The notes: generated from the sequence alone by a model not told the origin. A stretch of DNA of 64,000 bases from JBQDBK01 sp052090825 (GCA_052090825.1 JBQDBK010000002.1:62001-126000), one strand, 5' to 3'; shown: positions 36,694-47,937, numbered from the stretch's first letter. Translations and numbers: made by a program.

Positions 36694-37881
36694 TTGAATG
36701 TTATGTTGAAACTAGCTATAGTAATAGCTTTTGGAACAATTGGGGCTAGAATAGCTAGAAAATTTAATATGCCTAATGTTACAGGTTATCTTATTCTGGG
36801 TTTAATTTTAGGACCATCATTTTTGAAAGTAGTTACTGTATCAGATATGGATGTTATAAATTTTGTAAATGAGCTAGCTCTTGCTTGTATAGCTTTTTCT
36901 ATTGGAGGAGAATTTCTAATATCTGATATAAAGAAAATAGGAAAAGATATCTTTATCATTACTTTGGGAGAGGTAATAGGGGTATTGCTTCTTGTTTTTT
37001 TAATAATGTTTTTTGTATTAGGAAAATCTTTTGCCTTTAGTATTATTATGGCAGCTATGTCTGCCTCCACAGCACCGGCAGGAACTATATTAGTAATGAG
37101 ACAATATAGAGCCTATGGGCCCTTAACTAAAACTATTTTACCAATTACAGCCTTAGATGATGCTTTAGGCATAATGGTTTTTGGATTAGCAATTAGCTTG
37201 GCAAAAATCAGCATGGGTTTTGAAAAAATAAGTTTTATAAAAATGATTGTAGGACCTATTTTCCAAATACTTGTGTCTTTATTTTTGGGACTTATAATAG
37301 GAATTATATTATCCTACATTGTTAATAAGGTGAAAAATAAAGATGAATTATTAATAATAATCTTATGTTTTATAATAGGAGCGACTGGTTTTTCAGCTCA
37401 TATAAATTTATCACCTTTGTTAACTAATATGATGCTGGGAGCAGTAGTTATAAACAAGTCTGCGAAGGCAAAAAAAATATTTAAATCTGTAAATGATTTT
37501 ACACCACCTATAAATTTATTATTTTTTACTTTAGCAGGAGCATCATTAGACTTATCTATATTAGCATCTATAGGAAGCTTAGGTATTATATATGTATTAT
37601 CTAGAGCTTTAGGTAAAATATTAGGTGCAAGTTTAGGAGCTATTAAAGTCGGGGCAGATGAAGTGATTAAAAAATATTTAGGGATTGCTTTATTACCTCA
37701 AGGTGGAGTTGCTATAGGTTTATCTATGATAGTTAGTCAGGAAATACCTCAATTTAGTTCTGAAATTATAACCTTAATTCTATTTTCAGTATTAGTATTT
37801 GAAATATCTGGCCCAATTCTAGCTAAGTTTGCAATTACTAAAGCGGGGGAAGTTAATGGTATGGATAGGAGAATAGGATAA
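36694..37881 (+). CDS. CPA2-family monovalent cation/proton antiporter (copy 2)
   Basis: A 395 aa paralogue of the protein at 21839, equal in length and clearly homologous throughout, with the same TTG start behind AGGAGG. It keeps ALDDALG and LPQGGVAIGLSM and has the usual TAPAGT where copy 1 has TAPEGT. Both end with AKFAITKAGE.NGMD. The adjoining PII-like gene is reduced to a dozen codons, so this copy probably works without that regulator or borrows the one from copy 1. Confidence 0.9.
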   Translation: MNVMLKLAIVIAFGTIGARIARKFNMPNVTGYLILGLILGPSFLKVVTVSDMDVINFVNELALACIAFSIGGEFLISDIKKIGKDIFIITLGEVIGVLLLVFLIMFFVLGKSFAFSIIMAAMSASTAPAGTILVMRQYRAYGPLTKTILPITALDDALGIMVFGLAISLAKISMGFEKISFIKMIVGPIFQILVSLFLGLIIGIILSYIVNKVKNKDELLIIILCFIIGATGFSAHINLSPLLTNMMLGAVVINKSAKAKKIFKSVNDFTPPINLLFFTLAGASLDLSILASIGSLGIIYVLSRALGKILGASLGAIKVGADEVIKKYLGIALLPQGGVAIGLSMIVSQEIPQFSSEIITLILFSVLVFEISGPILAKFAITKAGEVNGMDRRIG

Positions 37882-37890
37882 AATCTTATT

Positions 37891-37929
37891 ATGGAAGTAT
37901 TATTTTTATATAAAATAAGACCAATATAA
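37891..37929 (+). pseudogene. remnant of a PII-like gene start
   Basis: MEVLFLYKIRPI then stop. The first 18 bases (ATGGAAGTATTATTTTTA) are identical to the start of the intact gene at 23040. It lies 9 bp after the antiporter stop. The rest is deleted up to the terminator. Confidence 0.75.
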
Positions 37930-37988
37930 ATGTGTAAATAATAAAAGAAACTTATATGTATAAGTTTCTTTTATTATTTACACATTTA
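37927..37988. terminator. bidirectional terminator, 30 bp perfect stem
   Basis: Arms 37927-37956 and 37959-37988 are fully complementary across a TG loop. The right arm contains the stop codon of the minus-strand gene. Confidence 0.9.
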
Positions 37989-40469
37989 TTTAGTATCTAA
38001 GATTTTTACAAGTCCACTGCTACCATCAACTTCTAATATATCTCCATCTTTAATTTTATCCATAAAGCCCATAAGATCACTAACACAAGGAATACCATAT
38101 TCTCGAGCTATGATACCTCCGTGTTGGAGAGGACCTCCAATTTCCATTATAATACCACTTGCATTTGTAAATATGGGGGTCCAAGATGGTTCAGTAGCTT
38201 TTACCACAAGAATTTCCCCAGGATTTAAAATTTTTTCATATGGAGTCTTAAGAATCTTAGCAGGTCCGATTACTTTTCCGGGTGCAATTGCTTGTCCAAT
38301 AAAATCTCCATTCTTAATTTCAAGTTTTGGAATATAAATTTTTCCTCTGCTATCAATAACTAAAGGCCAAAGATTTGTATCAAGGTAGCCAGATAGATTT
38401 TCAAGTCTTGCCTTATTGAGATCGAAATAAGGATCTTTTTGGCCTTGACTTATTTGGTCAGCTTTTAAATCAAATATATGGTAGGCTTCTTCAAGGCGAC
38501 CTTCTTCAACCCATTGATTAACAATCTCAAGGCATATATCATGTAGTTTAGATATTATAAAGATTAATAGATATTTTGGATGTTCACGATATCCAAAAGT
38601 AGCTTTAAGTTTATTAGCTGACTTTATAAATTTTTTTCCTTTTCCTTTAGATTTAGCATATTTTAAAAGTTTATTATAAAGAAGTCCAAGGTCCTCGTAT
38701 ATTCTTTTAGAAGCAACATCAATTTCTTTAAAAACTCGACAGGAGTATTTTTCCATAAATTGATCAAATAAGTTTAAGAATGCTTTAGAAAAATCTCGCT
38801 TCTTTAATTTTTCTATAAATTCATCTTTAGAAGAAACTTCTTGAAAATCTTTATGAGAAGCCATTAAGAATAGGATATAATTCATTTGGCTCGTTGGATT
38901 TCCTTCAAGGTTCATATTCAATGCAGAAATTTCTTTTTCCAATTTATTCCCAGCAAAAATTTTAGATATACTATTTTTGGCTAAAAAACTAGACATAATA
39001 ATAGGAACTGAATTTATAGACTTAGACATTAAAGTAAAACCTGATTTAGAAATACTAGAAAAGTCACCATTATCTTTTAATTTTTTTGTAGCTTCTATAA
39101 TTTCCCTAGAAGTTTCCTTATATTTGTCAATTTCTTTTTTATAATCTCCAAATAACCCCTTTAAGGCTGAAGGCAATACTTTAATTATAGATTTTAAAAT
39201 AACTTTTTTATAATTTTTTGTACCTTCAACTTCCCCTATAAAAGCATGTTCATCAAGATTTATATCTTTAAAAATTTTTTTAAGATTAGTATCAAAACTC
39301 CCTATAAAAGTTGATGTTTGTCTTTTTCCAAATATTTTTTTAAAGGCAGTTATGCTAAGATATTCTTTTCCATAAATTGCTGGTGCGCTACCATTTATTT
39401 GGGGTGTCATTGTATTCATTTTTAACTGGTCTATCATGTATGTCCAAATGTCTAGACCTAAAACACTTAGAGGTTGGCTAAACCCTTGGGTTAGCAACAT
39501 AATATCAATATAAAACCTCTTATTTTCTCCAGGTTTAGTTAATAGTTCTTTAAAAAAGGGAAAATGGGTGGTAATGGACCTTACTTGTAAAAGATAAAGC
39601 TTATTATCTTCAAAAGTCCATTCCATATCTACCGGATGATTATAGTAAGATTCTAATTTTTTTATAAGTTTAGATAGTTTTATAATTTCTTCATCTTTCA
39701 AGCATTGGCTTGTAGAATTAGCTATCTTAATTTTTCCCGTGCCACCACTAGCTTTTAAATTTAGGGCAAATTTTTTGTTATTAATTTTTTTATAAATAAT
39801 TTCATTTTTACTACTATCAACTACATAGCTATCTGGATTTACAAGTCCAGATACTATAGCTTCACCTAGACCATAACTCGCATTAATAAAAACCTCATCA
39901 AAGGCATTATTAATTGGATTTAGAGAAAAAGCTACTCCAGATGAGCTTGAGTTTATTTGCCTTTGAATTATAATAGCTATTTCTGTAGATTCTAAACTTA
40001 TTTTATTTTTAATTTTATAAGTTATTAACCTGAAGTCAAAGCAAGATGAAAAACATTTTATAATAAATTCTTCTAGATTTTCTTTTTTTATGCCAAGATA
40101 ACTTTCATACATTCCAGCAAAACTAATATTCGTTAAATCTTCTTCTGGAGAAGAAGAATGAACAGCAAATCTTTATCCAGGCAAATTTTCAAGTGAGAAC
40201 ATCAATAATTCTTTTTGTTCTTGGGTAAATAAGATTTTTTCAGCTTTTGCTTTAACTGCATTAGAATTTTCTTTTGAAGGATTTTCTAATAAAGAGATCC
40301 ATTCTGAAGAAGATTTGATTTCATTAAGCCAAGGTTTAAAAAAATCAACTGATAGAATAATCCCCTCGGGTATTGTAAAACCAGCCATATCCATTTCAAT
40401 CAACTTCTTAGCCTTAGCTCCAACCTTATCTACTTTGGGTTTATCTATTTCTCTAATATCATATATCAT
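37986..40469 (-). pseudogene. PEP-synthase-like phosphotransferase (rifampin phosphotransferase architecture), in-frame stop
   Basis: One frame of about 827 codons starts at ATG 40469 (AAGGTGG upstream) and is broken only by TAA at 40173-40175 between LENLPG and RFAVHSSSPEEDL. Otherwise the frame is open. The N-terminal ATP-grasp part has GAKAKKL, the RFAVHSSS box and GLGEAIVSG..NPDSY. The C-terminus has the phosphohistidine domain GGPLQHGGIIAREYGIPCV. The PEP-binding TIM barrel of true PpsA is absent, as in rifampin phosphotransferases. The TAA was probably GAA. The gene may be dead, or read through at low level. Confidence 0.8.
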
Positions 40470-40516
40470 ATTTACCCACCTTTAATCTATAGAATTTTTA
40501 TAAATAAAAAATTAAC

Positions 40517-42022
40517 TTATGAATCTGACTTTGCAAAACTGTTTCTCATTTGGCAACTAGCTTCATAAAGAACCTTATCTAGTAAATTAGCAGTTTCTTT
40601 TTTAACAAAGTTTTCAATTTCCATATTAGCTTTTTCACACATTAAAACAGCTTGGTCATTAGATAAATTTTCGTTTAGGAATTTTTCATCATATTTATTT
40701 ATAATCTCATGAGCCTTAGATTGTACAAGTTGTTGGTATCTTTCAATATGAGAACTAGTTTTATTGAAATTCGAATCTGCCAAGGCACCAATTAATCTGT
40801 TAGACCAATAAAAATTATTTGTGTCAACTTCTTTAAATGTATTGGCAAGGTAATTAGGTGTTGAATTTATATTTGCATAAAAAGGAACTAGGGCATTAAA
40901 AGGATTAGAACCATAAGCAATCCATTCAATACTTCTAATCTCTTCGGGCATATAAGGTCTAATTTGAACTAAACCTAATACATTATTACGACTAATACCT
41001 ATTGGACGGAAGGAACCTTTAAGTAGTGGTTCTGTATGTTTACTATAGACATCATAAGGAGTGCCCTGATAATAATTAGACAGAGCGTATTTAATATCCT
41101 CAATAGTTATTTTTTCTTCTGGAAGTCTGGCCCATGGAATATCCTTAGAATCCGGTCTATAGTCAGCATCTATGCCATCCCAAAAATTAGAATTTGGATT
41201 AAAATATCTTTGTACAATCCAAGCTCTTGGAGTATTATAGACATGGTCAGAGTCTGAATTACTACCAAAAGCGCTTCTAGGATTTAATTCTCCATTTAGT
41301 GAAAGATTTAAATGATTTTTTTCTATAAATTCTCTTAAGTCAGAAGAACACATATGGTTTTCTTTATTTCCAAAAGCATCTTCTAAATCGAAAGAATCAA
41401 TACCAAGCTGATTAGGCATTACAACATAGGCATTATCAGGAACCTTTTTAGCTATCCAGTGATGGCCACCTATAGTTTCCAACCACCAAATTTCATTAAC
41501 ATCTTGAAAAGCAATACCATTCATTTCATAAGTTCCATATTTTTCTAAAAGGTCTCCAAGTCTTATAACTCCATCACGAGCACTTTTTATATAAGGAAGA
41601 ACAAGAGTAACCATATCCTCCTCACCAATTCCACCAACTTTTTCAGCTACATAATCATCATTCCCTTTTTCACCTGAAGCGGGAACATACTTTACAAGAG
41701 GATCTGCTCCAAGTACTCTTTCATTTGAAGTTATAGTTTCAGTTGCAGACATTGATATATTAAGTTCATTAACCCCAAAAGCTCCCCAAACTCCAATTTC
41801 ACCAAGAGCATCAGGGGTGCAAGTGTATCGCATTGGATTATCAGAAAGTTCAATTTCAACATGAGAAAGAACTGATTTATATTTTCTAGGCTGTTCATCT
41901 GGATGAACGACTATAAATTTTTTAGGAGTAAATTCACCAGAAGGTGAATCCTCATTACGGGCAACAAGAGTCGAACCATCATAACTAGCATTTTTACCAA
42001 CTAAAATTGTAGTACAAGACAT
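40517..42022 (-). CDS. pepD: C69-family dipeptidase
   Basis: ATG 42022 is chosen over the longer frame from 42058 because AAAGGAG lies 7-8 bp before it and the family begins MSCTTILVGKNASYDGST. Cys3 would be the N-terminal nucleophile after processing. The RNEDS and GVNELNISMSATETI segments fit PepD-type Ntn hydrolases; length 501 aa is slightly above the usual 470. It cleaves dipeptides in the cytoplasm or envelope. It lies 47 bp upstream of the broken phosphotransferase on the same strand, probably one transcript. Confidence 0.9.
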   Translation of the reverse strand: MSCTTILVGKNASYDGSTLVARNEDSPSGEFTPKKFIVVHPDEQPRKYKSVLSHVEIELSDNPMRYTCTPDALGEIGVWGAFGVNELNISMSATETITSNERVLGADPLVKYVPASGEKGNDDYVAEKVGGIGEEDMVTLVLPYIKSARDGVIRLGDLLEKYGTYEMNGIAFQDVNEIWWLETIGGHHWIAKKVPDNAYVVMPNQLGIDSFDLEDAFGNKENHMCSSDLREFIEKNHLNLSLNGELNPRSAFGSNSDSDHVYNTPRAWIVQRYFNPNSNFWDGIDADYRPDSKDIPWARLPEEKITIEDIKYALSNYYQGTPYDVYSKHTEPLLKGSFRPIGISRNNVLGLVQIRPYMPEEIRSIEWIAYGSNPFNALVPFYANINSTPNYLANTFKEVDTNNFYWSNRLIGALADSNFNKTSSHIERYQQLVQSKAHEIINKYDEKFLNENLSNDQAVLMCEKANMEIENFVKKETANLLDKVLYEASCQMRNSFAKSDS

Positions 42023-42239
42023 AATATATCTCCTTTCAAAAATAAAGTTTAAAATCATTTTTTAATATTTCTTAATAAGTTAATTATACTCTAAAATGAT
42101 TAGTTATTGCTAATATTAAAATGACATAAGAAGAAATAATAAAATTCAAATATTGTTTTTAATTTAACAAAGATATACACTAGTAACTATAAGGTATTAA
42201 AAATTGCCTTAAGTAGTTAATATAATTAATAAGGGTGAA

Positions 42240-43115
42240 AGTGAGGATTATAAACTTTAAAAAAGTTTGAATTTATCTAGACAGAAGTCAAAGTTTATCC
42301 AACTTTACTTTAAGATGAAGTTGTATCTGGTTATGAAGCTGTAAAACTATTGGGCTTACTAGTACTAAGATATATGGATTTTCGTCTAGTTTATAAAAAA
42401 AGGAATAATAAATGTTAATAATCAAGATAGGGTTTCTTATTCTAGAGTAGAAAGTAGTGGATTTTTGGTTAAAAAATGAAAAATTGAAACTAAAGAATAT
42501 AAATAAAGTTGAAAAATATAAAAATATTTGAGCAAATTTATGATATAGATTAATTATGGAATATCAGATTGTGATTCAATTTTTTAAAAATTATTATATC
42601 TATGGTTTTGAAGAAGCTAAATTAAATGTAAAATATGAAAGTAGATGAATTACTTTAGCTGTAGATAATAAAAAGATCTTATATGCAGCTATGACTAATA
42701 AATTTAATGCTGAGAGAATTTATACTACAAATAAAAGTTTTGTATTTTTATTAGAGAGTATGTTATGTATAATGTCTATTGATTAAGAACTTTTGGTATT
42801 TCTGATTTTATAATAGGAACTTATTTATATCCAAAGTTAAAAAGAGCTATTCCAAAAAATTTACCAGTAACCTTAAATATACTTTGTGCTATTCTAGTTG
42901 CAACAATGGCATTAGCCTATATAACATCTATTTATTGATGTGACTTTAAGAACTTTAATTGTAGTTATTAAAACACAAGTCATTGGAGCTTTAAATAATA
43001 TTGGGATTGACTCCTATACCTTAACAATGTTAGTTGACTATGTTTCAGGTTTAGATTCAAGAGTTGTTTTTTATATAGTGATGAGAATTTCTACATTTTC
43101 AGTTAAAAATTAAAA
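42240..43115 (+). pseudogene. decayed genes including a TauE/SafE-like permease
   Basis: The 1.1 kb gap between 42058 and 43177 contains fragments only. From about 42790 a plus-strand frame reads FGISDFIIGTYLYPKLKRAI..NLPVTLNILCAILVATMALAYITSIY, stops, and resumes in another frame with DFKTLIVVIKTQVIGALN. This fits a TauE/SafE sulfite-exporter-type permease. Earlier fragments (SGYEAVKLLGLLVLRYMDFRL near 42335; ITLAVDNKKILYAAMTNKFN near 42650) are unassigned. Confidence 0.55.
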
Positions 43116-43176
43116 TATAGCTAGTATTAGACCTATTCAAGGTATTTGTTGGAAGCTATAAAAGAAAGGAGTACAA

Positions 43177-44169
43177 ATGAAAATTAGAATATTAAATGAA
43201 AAAGAAATGGAGTCAGTAATGACTATGGAAGATGCTATTCAAGCAGATAAGAATGCTTTAGAATTGTATTCAAGGGGAAAATCAATAGTACCTTTAAGAG
43301 TTAATATTGATGCTAAAGAATATGAAGGACAAAATTTATATATGCCAGGGCTTGTAGGAGATGCTGCTGGGCTTAAAATTGTATCTGTTTATCCAAATAA
43401 TATATCCAAAGGACTTACCAGTGTTCCAGCTTCAATGATTTTACTAGATGAAAAAACTGGACAGGTCGCATCTTTAATGGATGGAACTTATTTAACTAGG
43501 CTACGTACTGGTGCAGTTGCAGGAGCTGGAACTGACTTATTAGCTAGAAAAGATAGTTCTGTATTTGCTTTATTTGGAACTGGTGGACAAGCTAGATATC
43601 AATTAGAAGCTGTATTAACTATCCGCACAATAAATCAAGTTTATGTTTATGATATTGATCAAGATAGGGCTAAACAATTTGCGGAAGAAATGACAGTCTT
43701 ATATGGAGAAAAATTTAATGTTAAGATTAATAGTGTCTCAAATCCAAAAGAAGCAGTAGAAAATGCAGATATAATAACAAGTGTAACCACATCAAAAAAA
43801 CCTGTTTTTGATTTTAAAGATGTAAAAAAAGGAAGTCATATAAATGGAGTTGGATCATATACACCAGATATGCAAGAAATACCAGGGGAATTATTTAAAG
43901 AGGCTAGTAAAATTTATTTGGATACTCGTGAAGGAGTGCTAAATGAATCAGGGGATTTAATAAATCCTTTAAAAGAAGGAATTATAACTGAAAGTGATAT
44001 TACTGGAGAGCTAGGAGATTTAATAGCTGGTAAGACTATAGGACGTGAAGCAGAAGATGAGATAACAATCTTCGAGACTACAGGAACTGCAGTCTTAGAC
44101 CTACTTGTAGCAAAGGCTATTTATAAAAAAGCTGCTGAAAAAGATATTGGACAATTAATTGAATTATAA
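43177..44169 (+). CDS. ornithine cyclodeaminase/mu-crystallin family protein
   Basis: A 330 aa Rossmann enzyme starting behind AAAGGAG. The N-terminal part has VPLRVNID..YMPG and GLKIVSVYPNN with the family Lys. The dinucleotide motif is FALFGTGGQARYQLEA (about 128-143) followed by VYDIDQ, and NGVGSYTPDMQEI holds the Asp of the active-site loop. Relatives convert ornithine to proline or reduce imino acids, and some are alanine dehydrogenases, so the substrate is open. A terminator follows. Confidence 0.88.
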   Translation: MKIRILNEKEMESVMTMEDAIQADKNALELYSRGKSIVPLRVNIDAKEYEGQNLYMPGLVGDAAGLKIVSVYPNNISKGLTSVPASMILLDEKTGQVASLMDGTYLTRLRTGAVAGAGTDLLARKDSSVFALFGTGGQARYQLEAVLTIRTINQVYVYDIDQDRAKQFAEEMTVLYGEKFNVKINSVSNPKEAVENADIITSVTTSKKPVFDFKDVKKGSHINGVGSYTPDMQEIPGELFKEASKIYLDTREGVLNESGDLINPLKEGIITESDITGELGDLIAGKTIGREAEDEITIFETTGTAVLDLLVAKAIYKKAAEKDIGQLIEL

Positions 44170-44179
44170 ATAAATATAT

Positions 44180-44224
44180 AAAGATATAGAAATTTTCAGT
44201 TAAAAGATTCTATATCTTTATTTT
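44180..44224 (+). terminator. intrinsic terminator
   Basis: AAAGATATAGAA (44180-44191) pairs with TTCTATATCTTT (44208-44219) and is followed by ATTTTTATT. Confidence 0.8.
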
Positions 44225-44299
44225 TATTAAAAGATTTTATTTAAAAGTATTAACTAGGGTAAATATAAATGTAAATTTAAAATAAGTTAGGAGAAAAGC

Positions 44300-45142
44300 A
44301 TGGAAATTAATTTTTCAATAGAAGATGCTATAAGAAAAAGATATAGCGTTAGAAATTATGATGGAGAAAGAATAAAAAAAGATAAAATAGAAGAGATTAA
44401 AAACTTTATTAATTCTTTAGAGAATCCTTTTGGAGCAAAGGTAAATTTTCACTTTTTAGAAGGTGAAGATTTAGAAAATAAAGAAAATTTAGGAACTTAT
44501 GGTGTAATAAAAGGTGCTAAGCAATATATAGGCGTAACTATAGACCTATCAGAGGATATGGCTTTAGAATCTTTAGGTTATGAGTTTGAAATATTAGTAC
44601 TTTATTTAGCTTCAATGGGAATAGGGACTTGTTGGCTTGGAGGTACATTTAATAGGAAGGCTTTTGCTAAGGCTATGGAAATTGGTGAAAAAGAGATTTT
44701 CCCTATAATGTCACCTTATGGATATCCAGCAAAAAAGAAGCACATTAAAGAAAAGATGATGAGGGGAGTAATAAAAGCGGATAAAAGATTTAGCTGGGAT
44801 AAGTTATTTTATAAAGATGACTTTAATAAAAACTTAAAGAGGCAAGATGCTAAAGATTTAGAACTTGCTTTAGAGATGGTTCGTTTAGGCCCATCAGCTA
44901 GCAATAAACAGCCATGGAGAATTGTGATAAAAGACAATATATGTCATTTTTATGAAGAACAAAGTCCAGGATATTCTTCTGGAGAATATGATATCCAAAG
45001 AATTGACTTAGGAATTGCAGCAGCACATTTTGATTTAACGCTTAAAGAAAATAATATAAGAGGTCATTTTGAATATGGGAATAATCCTGAATTAGACTCG
45101 CCAAAGAATTACTTATACCTATTTTCATGGATAAGAGATTAA
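44300..45142 (+). CDS. nitroreductase-family flavoprotein
   Basis: A 280 aa protein. The N-terminus is IEDAIRKRYSVRNYDGERI, the nitroreductase FMN-binding opening. GTCWLGGTFNRKAF and LGPSASNKQPWRIV are further conserved sites, the latter normally near the N-terminal half, so the fold is the two-lobed TM1586-like nitroreductase type. Probably an NAD(P)H-dependent FMN oxidoreductase. It stands alone between two terminators. RBS TAGGAGAA. Confidence 0.82.
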   Translation: MEINFSIEDAIRKRYSVRNYDGERIKKDKIEEIKNFINSLENPFGAKVNFHFLEGEDLENKENLGTYGVIKGAKQYIGVTIDLSEDMALESLGYEFEILVLYLASMGIGTCWLGGTFNRKAFAKAMEIGEKEIFPIMSPYGYPAKKKHIKEKMMRGVIKADKRFSWDKLFYKDDFNKNLKRQDAKDLELALEMVRLGPSASNKQPWRIVIKDNICHFYEEQSPGYSSGEYDIQRIDLGIAAAHFDLTLKENNIRGHFEYGNNPELDSPKNYLYLFSWIRD

Positions 45143-45190
45143 AATAATTAAGTAAACATTATATATAAAGTTTTTTGGACTTTAAAGGTT

Positions 45191-45256
45191 ATAAAATATA
45201 AAAGTTGACTTGGAAATTCCACATATAATATTTTCAAGTTAACTTTTATATTTTAT
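45191..45256. terminator. bidirectional terminator
   Basis: Arms of 22 nt (45191-45212, 45235-45256) lie between convergent genes and overlap the stop of the minus-strand gene. Confidence 0.75.
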
Positions 45257-45939
45257 TCTTTTACATTTTGTAAAATACTTTTAATTCTATCAGTGTATTT
45301 TTTATCAAGTTGTTCTTCTAAGTATTTAAAATTATCCATACTAGATTTTTTATATAGACCTAAATTCACATATTTTTTATCTAAATCTTCAATTACGAAT
45401 CTATGGTCTATATTATTTCTTGTGCTAATAACATTATTTAAGTTAATTTTATTTTCATCTTTAAAGCTTATAATATAGTAAAATTCACCCTTTTGATGAT
45501 TTAAGCCTTTTTTACCATAGACACCTGTCTTAATTTCTTTTATATCTGCCAGTTTATACTCTATTCCTTGAGGATTGAGATTGCTATAATAAATTATAGA
45601 ATTTTCTTTTACAAGTGTTACATTAATTATAATAGTATAAATTAAAATAATATTAATAACTATAAAAGAAATAAAGTATAAAGGTTTAGTTAAGAATTTG
45701 TGTGTAATTGAATTAAATTTTAAATTTTTAGAAAATATAGAAAAAAGTTTATAAGTGATTAAGTAAATATAAATAAAAATTAATTTGTCGTAAGGAGATT
45801 TAAAAATTAAGAGTTCAGAGCCTTCAGTGAGGAATAATTTTATTTGTATAAAAGAAAGTAAAGAAAATAAGCCCATTGATAAAACTGTGGCAAGTAGGAT
45901 TAGCAAAAGTATTTTGAATAGAGAAATAATTATTTTCAA
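45253..45939 (-). CDS. membrane protein, unknown
   Basis: A 228 aa protein with three likely membrane segments (about 5-35, 48-66, 85-110) and a soluble C-terminal half containing ADIKEIKTGVYGKKG and GEFYYIISFKDENKINL, a strand-rich PH-like pattern. No family recognised. The start follows AAAGGGTGG on the minus strand. It stands alone. Confidence 0.6.
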   Translation of the reverse strand: MKIIISLFKILLLILLATVLSMGLFSLLSFIQIKLFLTEGSELLIFKSPYDKLIFIYIYLITYKLFSIFSKNLKFNSITHKFLTKPLYFISFIVINIILIYTIIINVTLVKENSIIYYSNLNPQGIEYKLADIKEIKTGVYGKKGLNHQKGEFYYIISFKDENKINLNNVISTRNNIDHRFVIEDLDKKYVNLGLYKKSSMDNFKYLEEQLDKKYTDRIKSILQNVKE

Positions 45940-46124
45940 GATTTACCACCCTTTCTTAGAATTATTGTATAATAAGATAAAATATTTGTAAATGAGATCA
46001 AGTATATTGAAAGAAGTATCAATTTTGGCTATACTAATATAAAATGAATAGAATTAATATTTTATGAATTTTAGTTTTCAATATTCTTAATATAAGTATT
46101 AGAATTGATTAAGGAGGATAATTT

Positions 46125-46946
46125 ATGTTAGATTGGATATCACAGTATTCTCCAGTGATGCAGGCCTTAATAGCAACCTTATTTACTTGGGCTGTAACTG
46201 CTCTTGGAGCGGGTTTAGTATTTTTCTTTAAAAAAATAAATCAAAATGCTCTAAATGCTATGTTGGGATTTGCAGCTGGAGTTATGACAGCTGCAAGTTT
46301 TTGGTCTTTACTGGCACCTAGTATTGAAATGGCAGAAGATTTAGGACAAGTAGCATGGCTTACAGCAGTTATAGGTTTTTTAGCTGGAGGAATTTTTTTG
46401 TTAATAATTGATAAAATTCTCCCACACTTGCATATTGGAATGGAAGTAGATCAGGCAGAAGGTATAAAAACTAATTGGCAAAGAAGTGTACTCTTAGTAC
46501 TTGCCATAACTTTGCATAATATACCAGAAGGTTTAGCTGTAGGAGTTGCTTTTGGAGCAGTAGCTTATGGACTTCCTTCAGCTTCACTAGCAGGTGCTGT
46601 TGCCTTAGCAATTGGTATTGGTCTTCAAAATTTTCCGGAAGGTGCAGCAGTTTCAATACCCTTAAGAAGAGAAGGATTTACAAGGAAAAAAGCTTTTATT
46701 TATGGGCAAGCTTCGGGAATTGTTGAGCCAATAGCTGGAGTTTTAGGTGCCTTTGCTGTAATTTCTATGAGACCTATACTTCCCTATGCTTTGGCTTTTG
46801 CTGCTGGAGCTATGATCTATGTTGTTGTGGAAGAGCTTATTCCAGAAGGTCAAAAGAAAGAAGCAGGGGTTCATTCAGATATAACAACAATAGGTTATAT
46901 GATAGGTTTTGCAGTTATGATGGTATTAGATGTAGGATTGGGATAA
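46125..46946 (+). CDS. ZIP-family metal transporter
   Basis: A 273 aa membrane protein with about eight segments. Both metal-site signatures are present: LHNIPEGLAVG in one helix and QNFPEGAAVSIPLRREG in the next, followed by VEELIPEGQ. The length and sequence fit bacterial GufA/ZupT-type importers of zinc and other divalent metals. The start follows AAGGAGG. It is monocistronic, with an IS30 relic behind it. Confidence 0.92.
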   Translation: MLDWISQYSPVMQALIATLFTWAVTALGAGLVFFFKKINQNALNAMLGFAAGVMTAASFWSLLAPSIEMAEDLGQVAWLTAVIGFLAGGIFLLIIDKILPHLHIGMEVDQAEGIKTNWQRSVLLVLAITLHNIPEGLAVGVAFGAVAYGLPSASLAGAVALAIGIGLQNFPEGAAVSIPLRREGFTRKKAFIYGQASGIVEPIAGVLGAFAVISMRPILPYALAFAAGAMIYVVVEELIPEGQKKEAGVHSDITTIGYMIGFAVMMVLDVGLG

Positions 46947-46971
46947 TTTAAGATAGCTGAATTGGAATAAT

Positions 46972-47937
46972 TATTGCGACATTTCTAATAAGAAATTCAA
47001 TTCTTCTATAAAACGTTCAAATGGTGTATTAAACTCTAGACATTTTCTTGGTCTAGAGTTTACTTTATAGATAGAGTCCATCAAGCCTTGATCGTTAATT
47101 TGGGCTAAATTCGTTTTCTTAGAAAAAAATTTTCTTAGTAAGCAAGCCGTTGCTGTTTTCGTTTGTCCCTCTTTGCCAAATACTATAGGCATCGGCAAAT
47201 AAAAATCTATACCTAATTTGTTATCTACTCCTTCATAGCAGACAAGTTCCTTTCCTCTATCAGATGTGAAACTTTTAAAGGCTTCTTTTAGTAATAATTT
47301 AGTTAATTGATAAATAGCTTCTAACATAGACTGTTTGCTTCTATCTGGCATTTTTTATGACAAAATAGGATAGAGTATTCATTCCTGCAAAAGTAGCCAA
47401 ACATACTTTACTTTTCCCTCTAGAAGATACTACGGTATTCAGTTCCTAATATCCAAATTTTAAAGGCTTTTTCACCTCTTTGAGTCTTTTAGAAATAGAA
47501 GTACCAATATTAAATTCACCTCTTGTTTCTTGTGATTTTAAGCCTTTGCCTTTTTCCCTTAAAACCTGCGATGTAACCGATAAAAGTACCTTATATATCC
47601 AGTTATACATTGTTTTAAAGTAAAGTTTATGTTGAAAAATTCTTCCTACTATTTGCTCAGATGACCAACTAGACTTCAGATTTTTTCAATAGATTCTTTT
47701 ATTTCAGAGGTTAGTTTAGATTTTCTTCCCTTATGGTTTGAGAGAGTAAGATATTGACAGTGTGCTATTGAAGCTGTGTAATCGCTAGCACGCCTGAAAG
47801 GTGATAGCCTAAAATTGATTTTATTTTGCTTGCTAAATAACCTTCCTCATGAAGAATCTCTATCTTATTTCTATCATCCATGGTAATAAATTTTTGACTC
47901 ATAACAATCTCTTTCATGTGTATGTTTTGTCGTAATT
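46972..47937 (-). mobile_element. IS30-family element, transposase destroyed by frameshifts
   Basis: The minus-strand start (MSQKFITMDDRNKIEILHEEGYL, ATG at 47902) is the IS30 N-terminal HTH. The C-terminal part (46971-47351) has FTSDRGKELVCYEGVDNKLGIDFY and NSRPRKCLEFNTPFERF of the DDE domain. Several frameshifts and stops lie between, and the usual WQRGSNEN stretch is garbled. ATTGCGACA (46973-46981) and TGTCGTAAT (47928-47936) look like remnants of terminal inverted repeats. Confidence 0.8.
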
